64,000 nucleotides of DNA from Haemaphysalis longicornis (GCA_013339765.2 CM023450.1:188126688-188190687); one strand, 5' to 3'. Positions 1 to 13,246 are shown, counted from the first letter of the stretch. A program made the numbers and translations. The notes: a model not told the origin generated them from the sequence alone.

Positions 1-1000
1 TGTCGCACAGTCCCTGTAATACTTGTAATCTCCCCCTTACATTTCTTCCTTAACCGGTTCATTCACGCCTGAAACTTTATCGTCGAGATGCTCCAAGCCA
101 AGTTACAGTAGAGCCAAGAAAATGATAATACAACTGTCTTGAGGCAGACCACAAATCAGTATAGCAGTCGGCGCATGCTGAAAGCGTCTGAAAATGGTCG
201 TGCTACTCGACCGGCACACGGCGCCACCGGAACTCGAGTTCCCCCCGTGGGAAGATGCGGGCGGAGTTTTTTTTTTAAGCTTTTTCAAAATCGTGCATGC
301 TAAGAGAATGTAGTCAACCAACACATCCTGTACTTACATTAGCTGATATCGAAGTACCTCAACAAAAATTACGGCTCTATGCCTAATAGGTAACTTAGAA
401 ACTTGTTCAAAAAATTTTTCTCTCTTTGCCGGTCTGGGCGCACTTCGACCACTTAAATTAGGCCAATACAGCGGTGTAGGAGGTATTGGTCGGCTTTCTT
501 TTAGTTGCACCAGTAAACGAATTTGATAGCCAGTTTAAAAAGAAAGCCAAAAAGTATATCTGAAACTGAAGACGTGTCAGGTGCGACAACCAACTCAGGC
601 AGTGCCGCTCCGTCCTATTGAGAACTCTGGCTTTCGCAGTACTTCAATAGCGAAGGGATGAGTGAAACCATTCATAGGAAATGTTGCATAGTCCCTGAAA
701 TATTAGTAATCTGCCCCTTGAATGTTCTTCCTGCAACTGTTCATTCATGCCTGAAACTTTATCGTCGAGTTGCTCCAATGACAATTTACAGTAGAGCCAT
801 GACAATGATAATACAAATGTCTAGAGGCAGAACACAAATCATTATAGGAGTCTGTACATGGTGAAATGGTCTGAAAATGGTCATGCTGCTCGACCGGCAC
901 ACGGCGCCGCCGGAACTCGAGCCACCAGTGGCAGAGTTGCTCAAAGCCAATTTCCGCATGTAAAGGAAATGTGGTACCCTCCACTCAGTCAAAACCAGAA
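1..1000. repeat. Diverged direct duplication, two copies of about 0.3 kb
   Basis: The segment at about 1-330 reappears at about 683-1000 in the same orientation with many substitutions. Shared landmarks include the stretch around 60-95 (again at 742-775) and the stretch around 210-235 (again at 890-920), both close to identical. The spacing is about 680 bp. Neither copy has a credible reading frame. It could be two copies of an unnamed dispersed repeat or an old tandem duplication; the sequence alone does not decide. Confidence 0.6.
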
Positions 1001-2283
1001 TACACATGGAGCGATGACACTCAAGATGCAACGATAAGATTTGGAGAGGATATAAAAATAGGAACGCAGTGAATTTCAAAAAACCCACATTCTTACTCAG
1101 CTATCTAACTGTTGACGATGGGACAGAAGGTGTCGCCCCGAAGGTTTCCACCCACCGCTGGTTTTGTGCATTTCATTTTGTGGGCACCTGTACGTGAAAT
1201 TTGGAATTTTCTGCTGCGATACTTTCCTTCATTGAAGCTTTCTTGGGACGAGGGGTGTTAACAGGGTCGCACCGATGTGTAGAGGGCATAGGTTAGCGAG
1301 AAGGGTAGCAAGTGCCAAGTATACACACAGCAAGCTAGAAGGGCTTGAAGGAGACGCCTATATAGGCAAAGCTTTTTAAACCTATAAATCTTGTGGTAAT
1401 ATTTGTGCTTTTTAACGTTATTTAGTGAAAAGAAATCATTTGGCATATTTGAGGGCAGGCCGTCAATATATAAGGGGTATTTGATTGCTATTTCAAAAAA
1501 AACATAAGGCTGTTAATTTTTGCGATATCAAATAAAAAGTACGCCATGAAAAAAACGCAAAAAGCTTTCCCGGCGCCCCCACGTGGCAGTGTTGCAAGAT
1601 CGAAAGGAACGAAAGGTCGCAGTAGATAACGCGAGCAGTGCAACGCGGCAAAAATGAACGTGCGGCAGTGCTAATCGATATATTGGCTTTGAGAATGTTT
1701 ACGAAGACTAACCTTGTGGTTAGGGAACTTCACGTAGCCTTGATGTTATCATGAGCTGTCGGAAATGTCAAGTCAGTGAAGTGGGACTAATTTTTTGTAC
1801 CGTAAGAGCGAGGTAATATATATGGGGTCGTGTAGTAGACCGGCAAAGTGGAAGGACTCTATAAGAGAAGAGTTGGCTCAACTCGGCGGGGTGGCTTGCG
1901 TGTGGTGGGTGAATCTTGCAATACCTCACTTTTTTTTAAGTCAAGGAGTGTTCATCAAGCAGAATTTATTTCTCTGTTTAATAACGCGTTGAGGGGCTCA
2001 TGCTTACGCACGATTTGCGAGTGCAGGCGGCCAGTAACCTTTTGTACCTCGTGCCACGCATAAGTGGTGGCCAGAAGTTCGGGGTGAGTACGGTACGAGA
2101 GGGTAGCGAATTGACGCTAATTGATTAGGGCAACTCAAAGGTTCTTAAACGATGGATTACGTGTTTTGGCTTGATTGAAACCATTAGGAATCATGTAAAT
2201 CCAACTTGGGATACAGACACGAAACGCTTGCTGTGATAAACTTTGTACCCTTGTAGCAATCTTTGAGGCTTGTGCATTTTCAG
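1001..2283. other. Unassigned stretch upstream of exon 1
   Basis: I see no coding segment, known repeat or RNA gene here. Short open frames are present but have no family features. If the split gene begins before exon 1, any earlier exon or promoter in this stretch was not recognisable to me. Confidence 0.3.
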
Positions 2284-2340
2284 CTGCCGAAACCACGACC
2301 ACGACTACCACCACGAGCACGACTACCACCACAGCAACGT
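2284..2340 (+). CDS. Exon 1 of the split gene: Thr-rich linker
   Basis: The segment follows TTTTCAG (ending 2283) and precedes GTAAGC (from 2341). In the phase that joins to the next exon (1 in, 1 out) it encodes 18 complete codons, almost all Thr after an initial Ala-Glu. The DNA is a degenerate CCACGA/CCACTA repeat, so the other two frames are also open (Pro/Arg-rich and His/Asp-rich). The frame choice therefore rests on phase agreement with exon 2. Thr-rich linkers of this kind are usual targets of O-glycosylation in secreted proteins. This is the least certain exon because low-complexity DNA can mimic one. Confidence 0.4.
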
Positions 2341-5300
2341 GTAAGCTAATCGTAAAGCATTTATTAGAGGCTCCACAAATTTAAAGTAGATGCGCTTTTG
2401 TTACTTCCTGGCAAAACGGTTTGAATACCCTTTTTTAACTTTGTGGAGAATGCGGATTAGCGTGTTAATTCATGATTTTTGTGGTGCCCGTACACCACTT
2501 TTATTTTTTGGCGTGTTCTTGGGACGCCATAAATTCCGGAGAGACCATTTCTGTGCTTTGTGCTTGGCAATAACCAGGAATTTAAATTTCACTACGAGTG
2601 TTTTGCTGGGGTTTCAGTTCTTGTTGGTGAAGTACAAAGCCGACATTACGCACATTAGCAAGGTTTACAAGTATAACGTTAGAGGTATGATTTAAAAGTT
2701 TAGGTTTAGAAGTATTTATATTATAATTTTGCCTGCTCATAAAAATTTTGCGGTCAAACGAATTTCCACTTTCGAATGCACCTTAATTTTAATGCCCCTT
2801 TCCAAAAAAACACGTGATTTCCACTGCCGTTGTTTTAAGCGGTATTTACTTCATGCATCTCGGGGGAATCCTATGAATAACACCGTTCTACGACGCCTAC
2901 AAATGTGTTCATGGACTTTTATTGCTGAACCACACAGCCCAAATGTATTGCAAGGTCCGAAATTCCCGAAAAGTGAAATAGAACAACTTCAAGAACTGGA
3001 GAATGAAGGAGACTAACATCTGGCACCAACGTGGGGCTAGTAGCGAGCCTGGCACACGGCACCGTGTGAAGCAAGTGTAGTGCTCGAGTTCCGTTCTCGA
3101 ACGGATACGCTCTCTTCCGTCAAAACGTCGGCTCAAATCAACGCTGTTAACGCTGTTGGAACGCAAAGCTTTAAACGACACCCACAACAACTGCCCACGC
3201 GACGTCACTTGTATTCGCACACGTGGCTCTACAAGTGAAACAAGAGGTTCTTACCTCTGTTACCTAGAATTCGCGAAGGCGGCGTCCCGAACGGAGCATC
3301 AGCGTCAGCCATGGCCGGGCTCGAGCAGCGGACGCCAGCGCTATAGCCCGGCCGGGAGTCGGGAGAAAGAAAGAGGAGAGGTCGTCTTTCGAAGGGTGAG
3401 ACAGCGGAACCTAGCCATGCTGATGTGCTAGATTGGGGCTACACAACCACGCGAGACAAGCGCTGACAACGAAACAATTCGACATGTGTGCTTAGGAATT
3501 CTCATTTATACCGATTTAAACTAGCTAGTATTCCGAGAAAACAGAGGAAGCTTTTAGAATCGCCATTGATCAGGACAAGTTGCTATTTCGCCTTTCGTAA
3601 TACCTCTTAAAACACAACCGAATAGGTTTTCCCCAATTTAGAAAATAGCATCCCATTCGTGGCAAGCAGTGCTCAAATAGTCGCGTTTCTCTAGCGGCCG
3701 GATGCATGTTTGTGGTCTCTAGATTTTGATTCCCCGGAGTTCAAACCAATCCTTCACTCACCTTTGCGGTACGAGCACTTAATTCCGTCGAGTTCGGGTT
3801 ACCTTGTAGGTGCTGTAAAACAAGTTAAGCAGGGAAAAGACAGCGCGCAATGCACGCGAAACTGCGCCAAAACAGGCCCAAAACAACCGTGGCTTAACCG
3901 GACGCCAGCCGTAGCGTCGACGCCACCGCCGGCGAGCAGGCAGTTCCGCGCGGGGAACGCTGGGTAAATTGGCCACGCCATCTACAGTGCGCTCCGTGAG
4001 TGAAACCCTCTGCCCTCCTTCTGGCCCCGCCGCCGCATCCGCCACGTTTAGAGTTTGTTTTCCTGCACCCTACGAAAGAACCGTTGGCTGGTATAGCTAG
4101 AATGGTATGCTATAATAGAGAGCGAGCGGTGGAGAGCCAGGGCTCATTTGTAGAATGTCGAAATGAGTGCTTGTAACTTGTTTTGCGTCTTTTATGTAAG
4201 AAGCTGTTGTTCCTTTTGCATTTCATCGAGTAGTGCTGTCCATTGAGCTACAAGGACAACAACGAACGTTTATCGCCACTTTACTGCAACAGATTTCAGT
4301 GCCGACATCCGGGATAGTGGGCCGAACTGTACCAGCATTCAGGCAGCAACAGGAATTGACTTCTGTGTGAGGCATGAAGGACGACTGTAATGGTGGTACA
4401 GTAAATAAAGCGAAACAGTCCGCGCGCTTAACTGATGAGTGAAGCATAAAAGCTGCTACAGACGCCAGGCCGAGTGCCAAGGCACATGAAAATTTCGCTG
4501 CAGCGTATTGTCCTTGTACAAGGAGAGCTCAATGACGGGAACGTGGAAATAGATACTCTAGTGAAGGACGAAGACGCAAAGGAAGAGTATTGCCTTCAAT
4601 AAAGTATTGCGACAAGATTTTGTTTGGTAGCGCGAATAATAGCAGGGTAAATGGAAGCAATGGCAGCAACAACGCCGGTGGTGGCAACACATTAAATCAT
4701 CGGGCAATAAAGACAGCAACGGGGGTGTACATTAGGCGCCAGATATAGGGGATTCTATATTATATGTAGCAGCCGAAAAAATAAAATTGGGCGTCCTTTT
4801 GGAAGCAGTTTGAAACCATGTTGCACAAGAACTCGTAAATACAACTGTCGGAGAATTTCAACCACCTGAGATCAGTGTTGGCGGGATTGAAGCAGCCGCA
4901 ATCCTGAGACTACAGCACGCATCTGAGTGATACGATGGTGTGATCGACATCTCGCGGCTGAGGTTTGGAAACTAGGCCTCGCTAAATCAAGACCACATTC
5001 AATGCCAACTTACACAACTGTGCTTCGACGAAGGCACATCCAGTGCAGCTGGCGATTCAATCCTACCTGTCCAATACTACCGGGTGGGTTTGTGTAAACA
5101 CTTCAAGGTCATCATTGCCTTAGAACACGCCATAAATATGTATTTTATGGAAGGCATTCAGGCGTAAGACGCTGGTGCACGTAGTCGTTGTATTGCATCA
5201 ATCAGTCAGTGCATCGCTGTCTGCCTTGTAGACAGATTGCAAGAAACGAATCCGTCACGAGATTGGACTTCATTCGACTCGGTGTGCAGGGTAGAGAGCT

Positions 5301-6118
5301 CTAGTTTCAACCATCCTTGTCGTTAGATGACGGAGCTTTGGTTTTTTTTCTCGAATAATTCCCGGCTGGTATACGTTTTTGTTTAGTCCCGGCGCGGCTC
5401 ATAGTGTCCCATCTATTCAAATCCTCACTGTTACGTCGTGGCTCAGAGTGCGTCCCGGATCATTCGCCGCAGTCTGACACTCCGAACTCGCCCGGCCCAC
5501 ATGCGCGCACCGGGCATTTTGACGTTTGACGAGCCTGGGTCAGGCTTGGTTACGGAACTGACTGCATGAAGCCGCACACGGGTTCGTTTTATCACCACGT
5601 CATAGCCTTATGCTCTACGCTCTCACCATCATCACTCCGCTTGCAATAGAAGTTTCACTTTGGAATGCCGGAATTGCGTGTTGGCCATAAAAGCACCACT
5701 GCAAGAATAGCACGCGCTTTTGTCGCATCATGCGCTTCAAGCTTCAAGGAAACCGTTGAACTTGCAACCGCAATCTTCGTCGTACCTTGATGTTGCCGCT
5801 TTTTTTCACGCGAGGCATTTTCCATTCAGGAAAAGCCTGCCGTACTAGACGCAGTATACAAAACGCCAGCGCGAAAGAGTCGCCTTCGTTAGGGATTTGC
5901 TTTGCCACGCGTGGTGTTTTCCAACTATCGCAACAAGCGACAATCCTACATTCTTGAGTTTTTCAAGGTTCGAAAGCCAAAGTTGCAGAACTACATGGTT
6001 GCAAGTCGAAGCTACACTGTTTTCGTTCATTTTCGAATGTTTTCTCCCTGGTGCATTTTCCTTGTTACGCTTTATTTTCCCGGTACAGTGAAAAACGTAT
6101 GAAGGGGGTTCCACTTTA
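2341..6118. other. Intron 1, first part: nothing recognised
   Basis: I find no supported coding segment, RNA gene or assignable repeat in these 3.8 kb. There are only short open frames and moderate GC-rich patches near 3280-3420 and 3890-4040. Confidence 0.3.
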
Positions 6119-6910
6119 TTACGAGGGTGGTGTTGAGCGCGATATCCCGTGTTTGTCGGCGACCCCCGTCGTGTGAGGAGTCCATATTTCTATAAGCAAA
6201 GGGACCGTCTTTAGTTCTTGTCGCCAAAAGTCCAGGAGTACATCAAACGGAGTGACGATCTGTGCTGCCCAGCCAGTGTTGTGAAGAATGGGGCGACCCG
6301 CCGCAGTTCTGCTCATTTGGAGCTTCTCGTTAGAAATATGGCCCTCTGTCAGCTCTTCCAGCTGGTATAAAGCCGTGTGCTAAGCAGCCTCTCTGTGGAC
6401 GCACTCAGGGGAAGACTAATGGCCTGCTCAACCGCCTTTCTAATCATTTTATAAATTATCTTTATTTCCTCCTTGCCGAGAAGAAGACACGGGGTTGACG
6501 TAAGCGATTCCCGAGAGAACAAAAGCTTGAATTAATCGAACAGTATCGAATCCCTTGAGGCTTCACGTCTTGGTGGCAACTCGCCTGATCATGCGTAGAA
6601 TTTGATTCATGCTGCGTTTGAGGCACTGCAACGATACGCCAGTCTTGGTGTGTGCCTGGAGATGTAGGCCCAGGATGTTGATGCAGGGGCTTGGAGTTAT
6701 GGCCTGGCCATCAAGGAGTATTTGAATGTGTCCCTTGAAGTGTCGTTTGGCGTGAGGGCGGACGACGAGGAGCTGAGATTTCTTGCGTGAACACTGAATG
6801 CCACAGGCTTTAGCACATTGGCGTACTAGAAGTGAGATGCCATGGTTTCATTCAATTGCTATTACGTGGCCTTCAGCGAGAATGCAGGGGTTAAACCCGT
6901 AGATGTGCTT
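6119..6910 (-). pseudogene. I-clade non-LTR retrotransposon fragment, part of ORF2
   Basis: Read on the minus strand, 6910 down to 6119 gives the stretch that lies between the RT active site and RNase H in RNase H-bearing I-clade LINEs. Recognisable blocks include LLVVRPHAKR, ILGLHLQAH, LRMIRRVATK and an STERLL block near 6390. All are conserved in the full ORF2 copies at 52.7-63.4 kb. The fragment is broken by several stops and frameshifts and has neither the YADD box nor the endonuclease. It lies immediately upstream of the Gypsy fragment, on the opposite strand. Confidence 0.7.
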
Positions 6911-7127
6911 GTTGAGTGCCCCTCTTGTCTTCCCCGCCTTCGCGTGGGCTCGTAGCTAAATCGGTACGACAGCGGGCTCTGGCTTTGTTACTCTATTAGT
7001 TCCACGTGCGATTACTGGCGGTGCCAGTAAATTCTTTTATCTGTTCGCAGGAGTTTTCTGTTGACACCAACGGTCGCGAACGAACCCTTGGGGGGTAGAT
7101 GTTTGCTTTAGAAGAGCCCGCGACAAT

Positions 7128-9010
7128 TTCTCGTACTATGCGCATACTACCGGCGCTTCATCGCAAGCTTCGCACGCATTGCAGAGCCACTCACGCGCCT
7201 GACTAAAGATAGCACCCCCTTCGCATGGGAAAACAACCAAGGAAAAGAATTCTGCGAGCTGCAACAACGCCTGCAATACCCGCCCGTTCTCGCTCATTTC
7301 GACGAGAACGCCGAAAAGGAAATGCACACGGACGCCAGCGATATGGGTTTGGGTGCCGTCCTTGTCCGAAAGCAAAGCGGTTGCGAGAAAGTAATCGCCT
7401 ACGCAAGCCGTGGTCTGTCGAAGGAGGAGAAAACTACTCTGCCTCCGAAAAATAGTGCCTGGCTCTCATTTGGGCCACTTCCAAATTTCGCCCATACGTG
7501 TATGGCAGACCGTTCAAGATTGTGACAGATCTCCACGTGCTGTGTTGGCTCCCCAATATGAAGGACGCCTCTGGCCGTCTTGGGCGGTGGAGCTTGCGCC
7601 TGCAGGAGTTAGACGTTAAAATAGTCTCTAAATCCGGCAGGAAACACTTCGACACCGACTTCCTGTCTCGCGCCCCCATCGACCCACCACCACAAGACTC
7701 CGATGAAGACAGCGCCTTCTTCGGAATCGTGACGGACAGCGACCTAGCCGCCTAGCAGCGTGCCGACCCTGAGTTAAGCGTAATGATCCACTACCTCGAA
7801 GGTCAAAATGTCGCCGTGCCTAGGGCCTTCAAACGGAACTTACCAGCATTCAGCCTCAAAAACTCCGTCCTCGTGAAGAAGAATTTCAGCCACGGCACAA
7901 GTACGAATTATCTCCTTGTCGTCCCTACAGATCTGTGTGACGAAATTTTGGAAGCATGCCACGACGACCCGCCTTCCGGACATCTCGGCACAGCTCGTAC
8001 TATTGGAAAAATCAAGACGAAGTACTACTGGCCCCGCATTGCATCCGACGTTACCCACTACGTCCGGAGCTTCCGTGACTGCCAGTGAAGAAAAACGCCA
8101 CTGACGAGACCCGCCTGACCTCTGCAGCTGATTGCCGTCCTATCGACGCCCCTCCAACAGATTGGAATGCACCTTCTGGGCTCGTTCCCTACGTCACGAT
8201 CCGAGAACAACTGGATTGTCGTAGCAAGAGACTACATGGCGCGGTACGCAGAGACTGCCGCTCTACCGAGAGGTACTGCACAAGAAGTCGCCAAGCATGT
8301 CATAAACCAAGTTGTGCTGGGACATGGAGCCCCTGAAGTCCTAATCATGGACCGCGGAACGGCCTTCACTGCGCAGCTCATGTAAGGAATCTTACGCTAC
8401 AGCAACGCGGATAACCTTAGAACGACAGCGTACCACCCCCAAACGAACGGACTAACGGAACGCCTGAACAAGACAATCGCGGATATGCTGTCTATGTATG
8501 TACGTCGACGTTGGACATAAGACTTCGGACAAAGTCCTACCGTATGTCACGTTTGTGTACAACACGGCTATCCAGGAAACTACGCAGATGACACCGTTCG
8601 AGCTTGTCTACGGAAGACGGCCGACTACGATGCTTGACGCCATGCTTCCCCACGTGGAAGACGACGACCTCAATGCCGACGTCCAAGGATACCTTCAGCG
8701 TGCAGATGAGGCCCGCCAGCTCGCTCGAGTTCGCACAAGGGACCAGCAGCTAGTGGATGCGAGACGCTACAACTTCCGACGGCGAGACGCCGAGTACCGC
8801 CCAGGGGATGGTGTGTGTGTTTGGACTCCCATCAGACGACGTGGACTCAGTGTGAAGCTTCTACAATGGTTCTTCGGACCCTAGCGGATTCTACAACGTT
8901 TCGCCACATTACGTACTAGGTGATCCCCGATGGTGATTCCGGAGCATCACGACGACGCACGCGGCCCGAAGTCGTCCACGTGGTTCGCTTAAAACCTTTC
9001 TACGCAAGAT
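7128..9010 (+). pseudogene. pol: Ty3/Gypsy pol remnant: end of RT, RNase H, integrase
   Basis: The order is the end of the RT connection (YYRRFIASFARIAEPLTRLT at 7153-7212), RNase H with the HTDASDMGLGAVL block at 7325-7363, then integrase. The integrase has the zinc-binding region at about 7960-8085, catalytic-core blocks such as VLIMDRGTAF (8339-8368) and TAYHPQTNGLTERLN (about 8427-8470), and a C-terminal region with PIRRRGLS near 8828-8850. The frame is interrupted by stops (for example near 7525, 7753, 8086, 8383) and by at least three frameshifts, so it is not functional. Gag, protease and most of RT are missing. Downstream come a G-rich polypurine tract and the 3' LTR. This order, with integrase after RNase H, is that of Ty3/Gypsy. 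Confidence 0.9.
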
Positions 9011-9075
9011 GACGGACTTTTATTTTTGATTTGTTCGGACTCTCGCTTATGTTAGCATCGGGTTGATGCACTCTT

Positions 9076-9093
9076 AAAGGTGGGGGGGGGGGG
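9076..9093 (+). other. Polypurine tract of the Gypsy element
   Basis: An AAAGGT followed by a run of twelve Gs lies directly before the LTR start. This is the expected place for the plus-strand primer of an LTR retrotransposon. Confidence 0.6.
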
Positions 9094-9534
9094 TAATTCC
9101 GCGAACCATGCATTAGGTTTGTTTATTTATGTTTTGCTTTTGCCGCCCGGCTTCGCCGGTCTGTGTTATCGATGTTGTCTGTGGGCAAAGGGAGGCACGT
9201 GTTCCGTTCTTTCTTTCTGTGTTTCATGTGTTATCTCTTCTGATAGGGAGAGCGTTCCGAACTGACGTGAACAGCCTAGAATAATCTTCGTGGATCTACA
9301 ATGTTCTAGATGCGAATCGACGGTTCGAGAACAAGGTGCGCCGAAAGCTAGAAAGGCTGCAGAGCAGACGCCTGGGTATTCGAATGGCTGGAGCTCGCCT
9401 GCACACGTCACCTTGTCGACGGCTGCTTCACGGCCTGCGTACTGTGTATTCTTTGAGTTGTTAGGGGAGCCCAAATTCGCTCCAATAAACTTGTTTCCTT
9501 TGACGACGACTGCGTCGTGTGTGACTTCGGGACA
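9094..9534 (+). repeat. 3' LTR of the Gypsy element
   Basis: About 441 bp match the solo LTR at 23550-23965 along most of their length, including the CGCGAACCATG start, the CTACAATGTTCT block near 9296 and a TCCAATAAAC polyadenylation region at 9480-9490. The end is placed at ACA (9532-9534), where all three copies stop matching. The last 110 bp also match 49060-49175. No 5' LTR is present in the window. Frames inside it are not genes. Confidence 0.8.
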
Positions 9535-9669
9535 ATATGTTAACACAACATGGTGGACGTTGCTCCTAGAAAAATGTCTTGCCCTACGAGTAGTTCAGTG
9601 TAACTACACATTAGGTCTTCTGAGACCAAAATGTTTCAAGAAATGTTTTGCACCTTGCGTTCCTTTCAG

Positions 9670-9702
9670 ACCGGCCCCGCAATCCGAACTACAAGCAAAA
9701 AA
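9670..9702 (+). CDS. Exon 2 of the split gene, 33-nt micro-exon
   Basis: A pyrimidine tract ending TCCTTTCAG (to 9669) is the acceptor and GTAAGC (from 9703) the donor. In phase 1 in / 1 out it encodes RPRNPNYKQK plus split codons at both ends. The phases match exon 1 and exon 3. It lies only 135 bp after the Gypsy LTR. A micro-exon this short is weak on its own; phase agreement on both sides is the main support. Confidence 0.45.
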
Positions 9703-11939
9703 GTAAGCACTTCATATACCGTAATTAATTGCGTTCAGTTTTTAGTGTTATGCACGAAAAACAATGAAGAAATAATTTAATTCCTAGGATTAGAAAGTCG
9801 GATTTCATAAGTGTACTAGAAGTAAATTGAGCATATAGAAGTGCATGATTATTACAGTCGTTCAAAATCACAACAGCTATAAAACCATGAAAACCACAGC
9901 CCTTTCATTTGCATTTTGTACACCGCGATGCAGACAACTGACAACACCGGTCTGCGATTTTTTGTGTGACGAATCAAAGTTTGCCAAACAAGTGGTGCTT
10001 TAGAGCTTCTTCTCAATTTTCTGGCCTCCTTGATGCCGAGACATCGGATACGTCTCATGTCTGTGGAGACCGTGTTTGATGTATTTTGCCTATAGCCGGA
10101 TGTATGTACAGGGAAATTTTCCTATGTAGCAATTCATAATTTCTGAGAAGGACTTGTAGTAAGTTTTAAATACTTGCCCTTTCAGTTGTCGTCTTGGCGT
10201 TTTGAAATCCGTAATATTATTATTTCTACGACCTAAAAACGTATCCAGGATACTGGAGATGTGAAGATTGTTTACTTTAAAAATTACTATAGCCAAGCTT
10301 GCTGAATCAAAGCTGCCCAGTTGCTTAATTGAAACCACAGGTCGACAGTTGAATTAGAAAAACCTTGGATTAGACAGTAGCTTCAGACTGAGGTGCGGAT
10401 AGCATGGGTTTACATGAGAAGGGGTCGCAGGAGTAGCATGTCCTTTTAGGGGCGGGGGGCGTTTTTTGCAGTGTTTCTTACACTGATAACTGGGAGTAAT
10501 TCCAGATTTCGCTTTTGCGGAATGCCTGTCACTGTGTGTCCTTCGTCTGGGGCTTATTGCTCGCACTAGGGCACATGGGCAGCTCAAGGCACACCAGAAA
10601 TATCAAATGTTATAACCAGCTTCAAAGTCGGTCCTATGTCCATCTGATTATGCAGCAGTGTTTAATTGGGCCACGGTGTGTTTTTGTTAATTTTCGATGC
10701 ATGAATATAAACTCCGCGGCTGCAAAATATGTAGTCAAACGCTCAGTAAGACGGCATTGCTCTTAGCATGGCTGAAACGTAAGAGACTCAATGATGAGTA
10801 GCACGACGACTACAAAAGAGCCTTCGAATCAACAGAGGCAACTGCAAACAAACGCATTGGTCAAGCAACCCTTTCGAGAAATGTATTTCTGTTTGTTGTT
10901 CTGAATTGGTTATCCTACAGCATAAAACGTTTTCTCTTGTTCTACGTCAAATTTGTTCGCCACAACTACTTACTCCACAAGGCAAGGAAGCTCTCTGTGG
11001 CAACGCAGGAAGATGATGTGGTTGAATTGAGCTGTTGTAATGTAAACGCCTGTACTTCCGTGCTCTGAGGCTGCTGAAATATCTATCTGAAGTAGAAATG
11101 TTTTGATAAGAATCGGAGAAGCTTAACGGTAAGGGCGACCAAAAAAGGTGCAAAAAACATTGCAAAATAAGGTATTCAAACATCTTGAAAATATCACAAC
11201 ACTCTTTATCATAATGTCAATGAACATGATTCAGTTTGAGGTGGCCTATATTGGGTGCCTTTTTTATTACTTCTAAATACGCTAGCTATACGCGTCTCCG
11301 ACCAGAAACGTTTCCGCTGCGTCGCGTGATCGCGCACTCGTCGCTGAAAACACGTGCTTTACGACACCCGCACAGTGTTGAAAAGTGTTTATGTTAAGGC
11401 GCAGCCCTTTGACGGCCGTCTATCGGCTGAGCCGCGTTGTCGGCATAACCGTGCGAACGATAGCAAGACCGACGAGTGAAAGAAAAAGCAAACGATGAAA
11501 GAAAGCAAAGGAGGAGAGTCTTGCGAAATTGATAGGGGAGGGTGGTTCGCAGCGGCGGCGCGAGCCAGCGCTTTCCGACAGGGTGCGGTTTGGAAGGGGA
11601 GGCGGCAGTACGCTAAGCCCGCACGACGCGCTTGATGGCGCCACGCCTGGCGTTTGCTTAAGCGTTCGCTTGAGAAGCAGTTCGCGGTCCCTTCCTGAGA
11701 CGCACTTCGCGCCGCCAACATAGAGTCTTATCATCGCTACTGTCGAGAAAACCCACGAGTGAGTGCTGCCCCGGCGCACTGCTGCTGCGGCGAAATGGAG
11801 GATTAAGGAGTATAGTAATCGCCAGCCAATTTTTCAATTCATTTACTATCAAGGACGGTACACATCATAGAGTGTTTAGGGAGGACAGTGAAACACCCAA
11901 GCCAAAAACAAAAACTACATAATACTTATACTATGAACG
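9703..11939. other. Intron 2, first part: no assigned feature
   Basis: The stretch 9703-11280 is AT-rich with nothing recognisable. From 11280 to 11790 base composition shifts sharply to GC-rich, with many CGs, and then returns to AT-rich. The GC-rich block looks like a separate insertion, but I could not find matching terminal repeats or a coding domain in it. Confidence 0.3.
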
Positions 11940-13020
11940 CGTTTCTGTTCATGCAGCGTTAGCTATTGCGTGCTTTAAAAGGTTGAAGTCTTGAATGATT
12001 GCTGTCAGCTTTGGAAAATGTACGGGACATGAAAGAGTGCGAAAAAAAGTGTTAGTTCTGCAGGAAGTGATACCGACTTTAAACAAACGATCTAACCGTT
12101 GGGAAATGTGAAGTGGACGGATTATGAATTCATTATGTAAAGAGGCGCAGTGATAGAGCTTTCGCAAAAGACATAAGCGGGAAACTATACGGCGTGATGC
12201 AAGGGATGGTAGGCTAAGATCAGCTTTCACGGATGACATGCTTGTGCTTAAATTGTAGTTAGACGTATTGACACCAACCGAGTGATGTTGAGCCATTTCT
12301 AGCGACCGTAATAAATTGGCGTGGAACGGATCCCATTTTGATACTGCGTATTCTAGTTTTGTGAGAATCAGTATTTTTCATAAATAGCTTTTAGACGAGA
12401 ACGCGGTTTCGAAAAGTTACCGCCTTGGTGCCCCGGCTTGCCGTTGGTGTTGTGAATTACGTGATCGGTATGAACGTTCCGTGTCGCATTAGTTGTGGTG
12501 TGTTCACCAAAGTATTTTTTAAGAGGGCACATTTCCTAACGGGTTCTTACCAAGGTAGTAGACGGGTGGTGTGCCAGACAGTCTGGTTACACGCATGCAT
12601 TGGCACCTAGTAGGGCTTAATTCCCTAAACTTGTTGTTGCGCCATTTTGAAATCGCATTAGGATCTGACTGAAGAATATGTAAGTCCTTATCGCCTGTTA
12701 TTTCGGGGAAGATCTCACAATCGTCAGCAAACACATGAATGTTGCTAGTAACATTTGACGTAGTTCGTTAATATAGACTAAAAAAGAGCGGACCATAAAC
12801 TAAGCCTTGTGGTACACCAGAGGGCACTGCACTTAGCTCAGATTCTTTGTTAGCGCTGACGAATTGGGAACGGTGAGATAAAAAACATTCCATCCAGGTT
12901 AAGCGTTTTGAGCCTGGATTAAGATACCTTAGTTTAAGCAAGAGAAGCTTGTAACAAGCTTCATTGAAAGCTTCGATGAAGTAAAAAAATATGCAATCTG
13001 CTTTTGATGAACGATCGAGA
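11940..13020 (-). pseudogene. CR1/Jockey-type LINE fragment, RT to C-terminus
   Basis: On the minus strand the order from 13020 down is an AFDEACYKLL-like block, LTWMECFLSHRSQFVSAN (about 12900-12850), SGVPQGLVYGPLFF (about 12825-12780), FADD (12733-12722) and a C-terminal region ending near 11950 that includes LEYAVSKWDPFHANLL (about 12350-12305). This is the RT palm and thumb order of endonuclease-bearing LINEs without RNase H. Several frameshifts break it. The endonuclease and ORF1 are missing. Confidence 0.75.
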
Positions 13021-13135
13021 ATAGCAGTTAATGGGTCCGTAAGTGAGGCTCGGTGTGTTTCGCATGGATAAGAATTACGAAAGCCATGTTGGGATGGTAT
13101 ACAAAACGAGTTCTGGCCAGACGTGAATACAAATT

Positions 13136-13246
13136 GTGTTCGGGACTCTTACATGGAATGCTAATAAGCGAAATTGGACCATAGTAAAATGTGTTCGGGA
13201 CTCTAACATGAAATGCTAGAAAGCGAAATTGGACCATAGCAAGTGT
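13136..13246. repeat. Two tandem copies of a 55-bp unit
   Basis: The unit starting GTGTTCGGGACTCT at 13136 repeats from 13191 with about 90 percent identity, and a third start is visible at 13243. It sits at the edge of the preceding LINE fragment. Confidence 0.75.

Noticed and set aside
4080..4160. TATA-like and initiator-like sequence as a promoter
   Set aside because: Such matches are frequent in AT-rich DNA, and no gene start follows.
9290..9706. A 138-codon plus frame and a 126-codon minus frame
   Set aside because: Both lie in the Gypsy LTR and are not conserved as frames in the solo LTR at 23550-23965.
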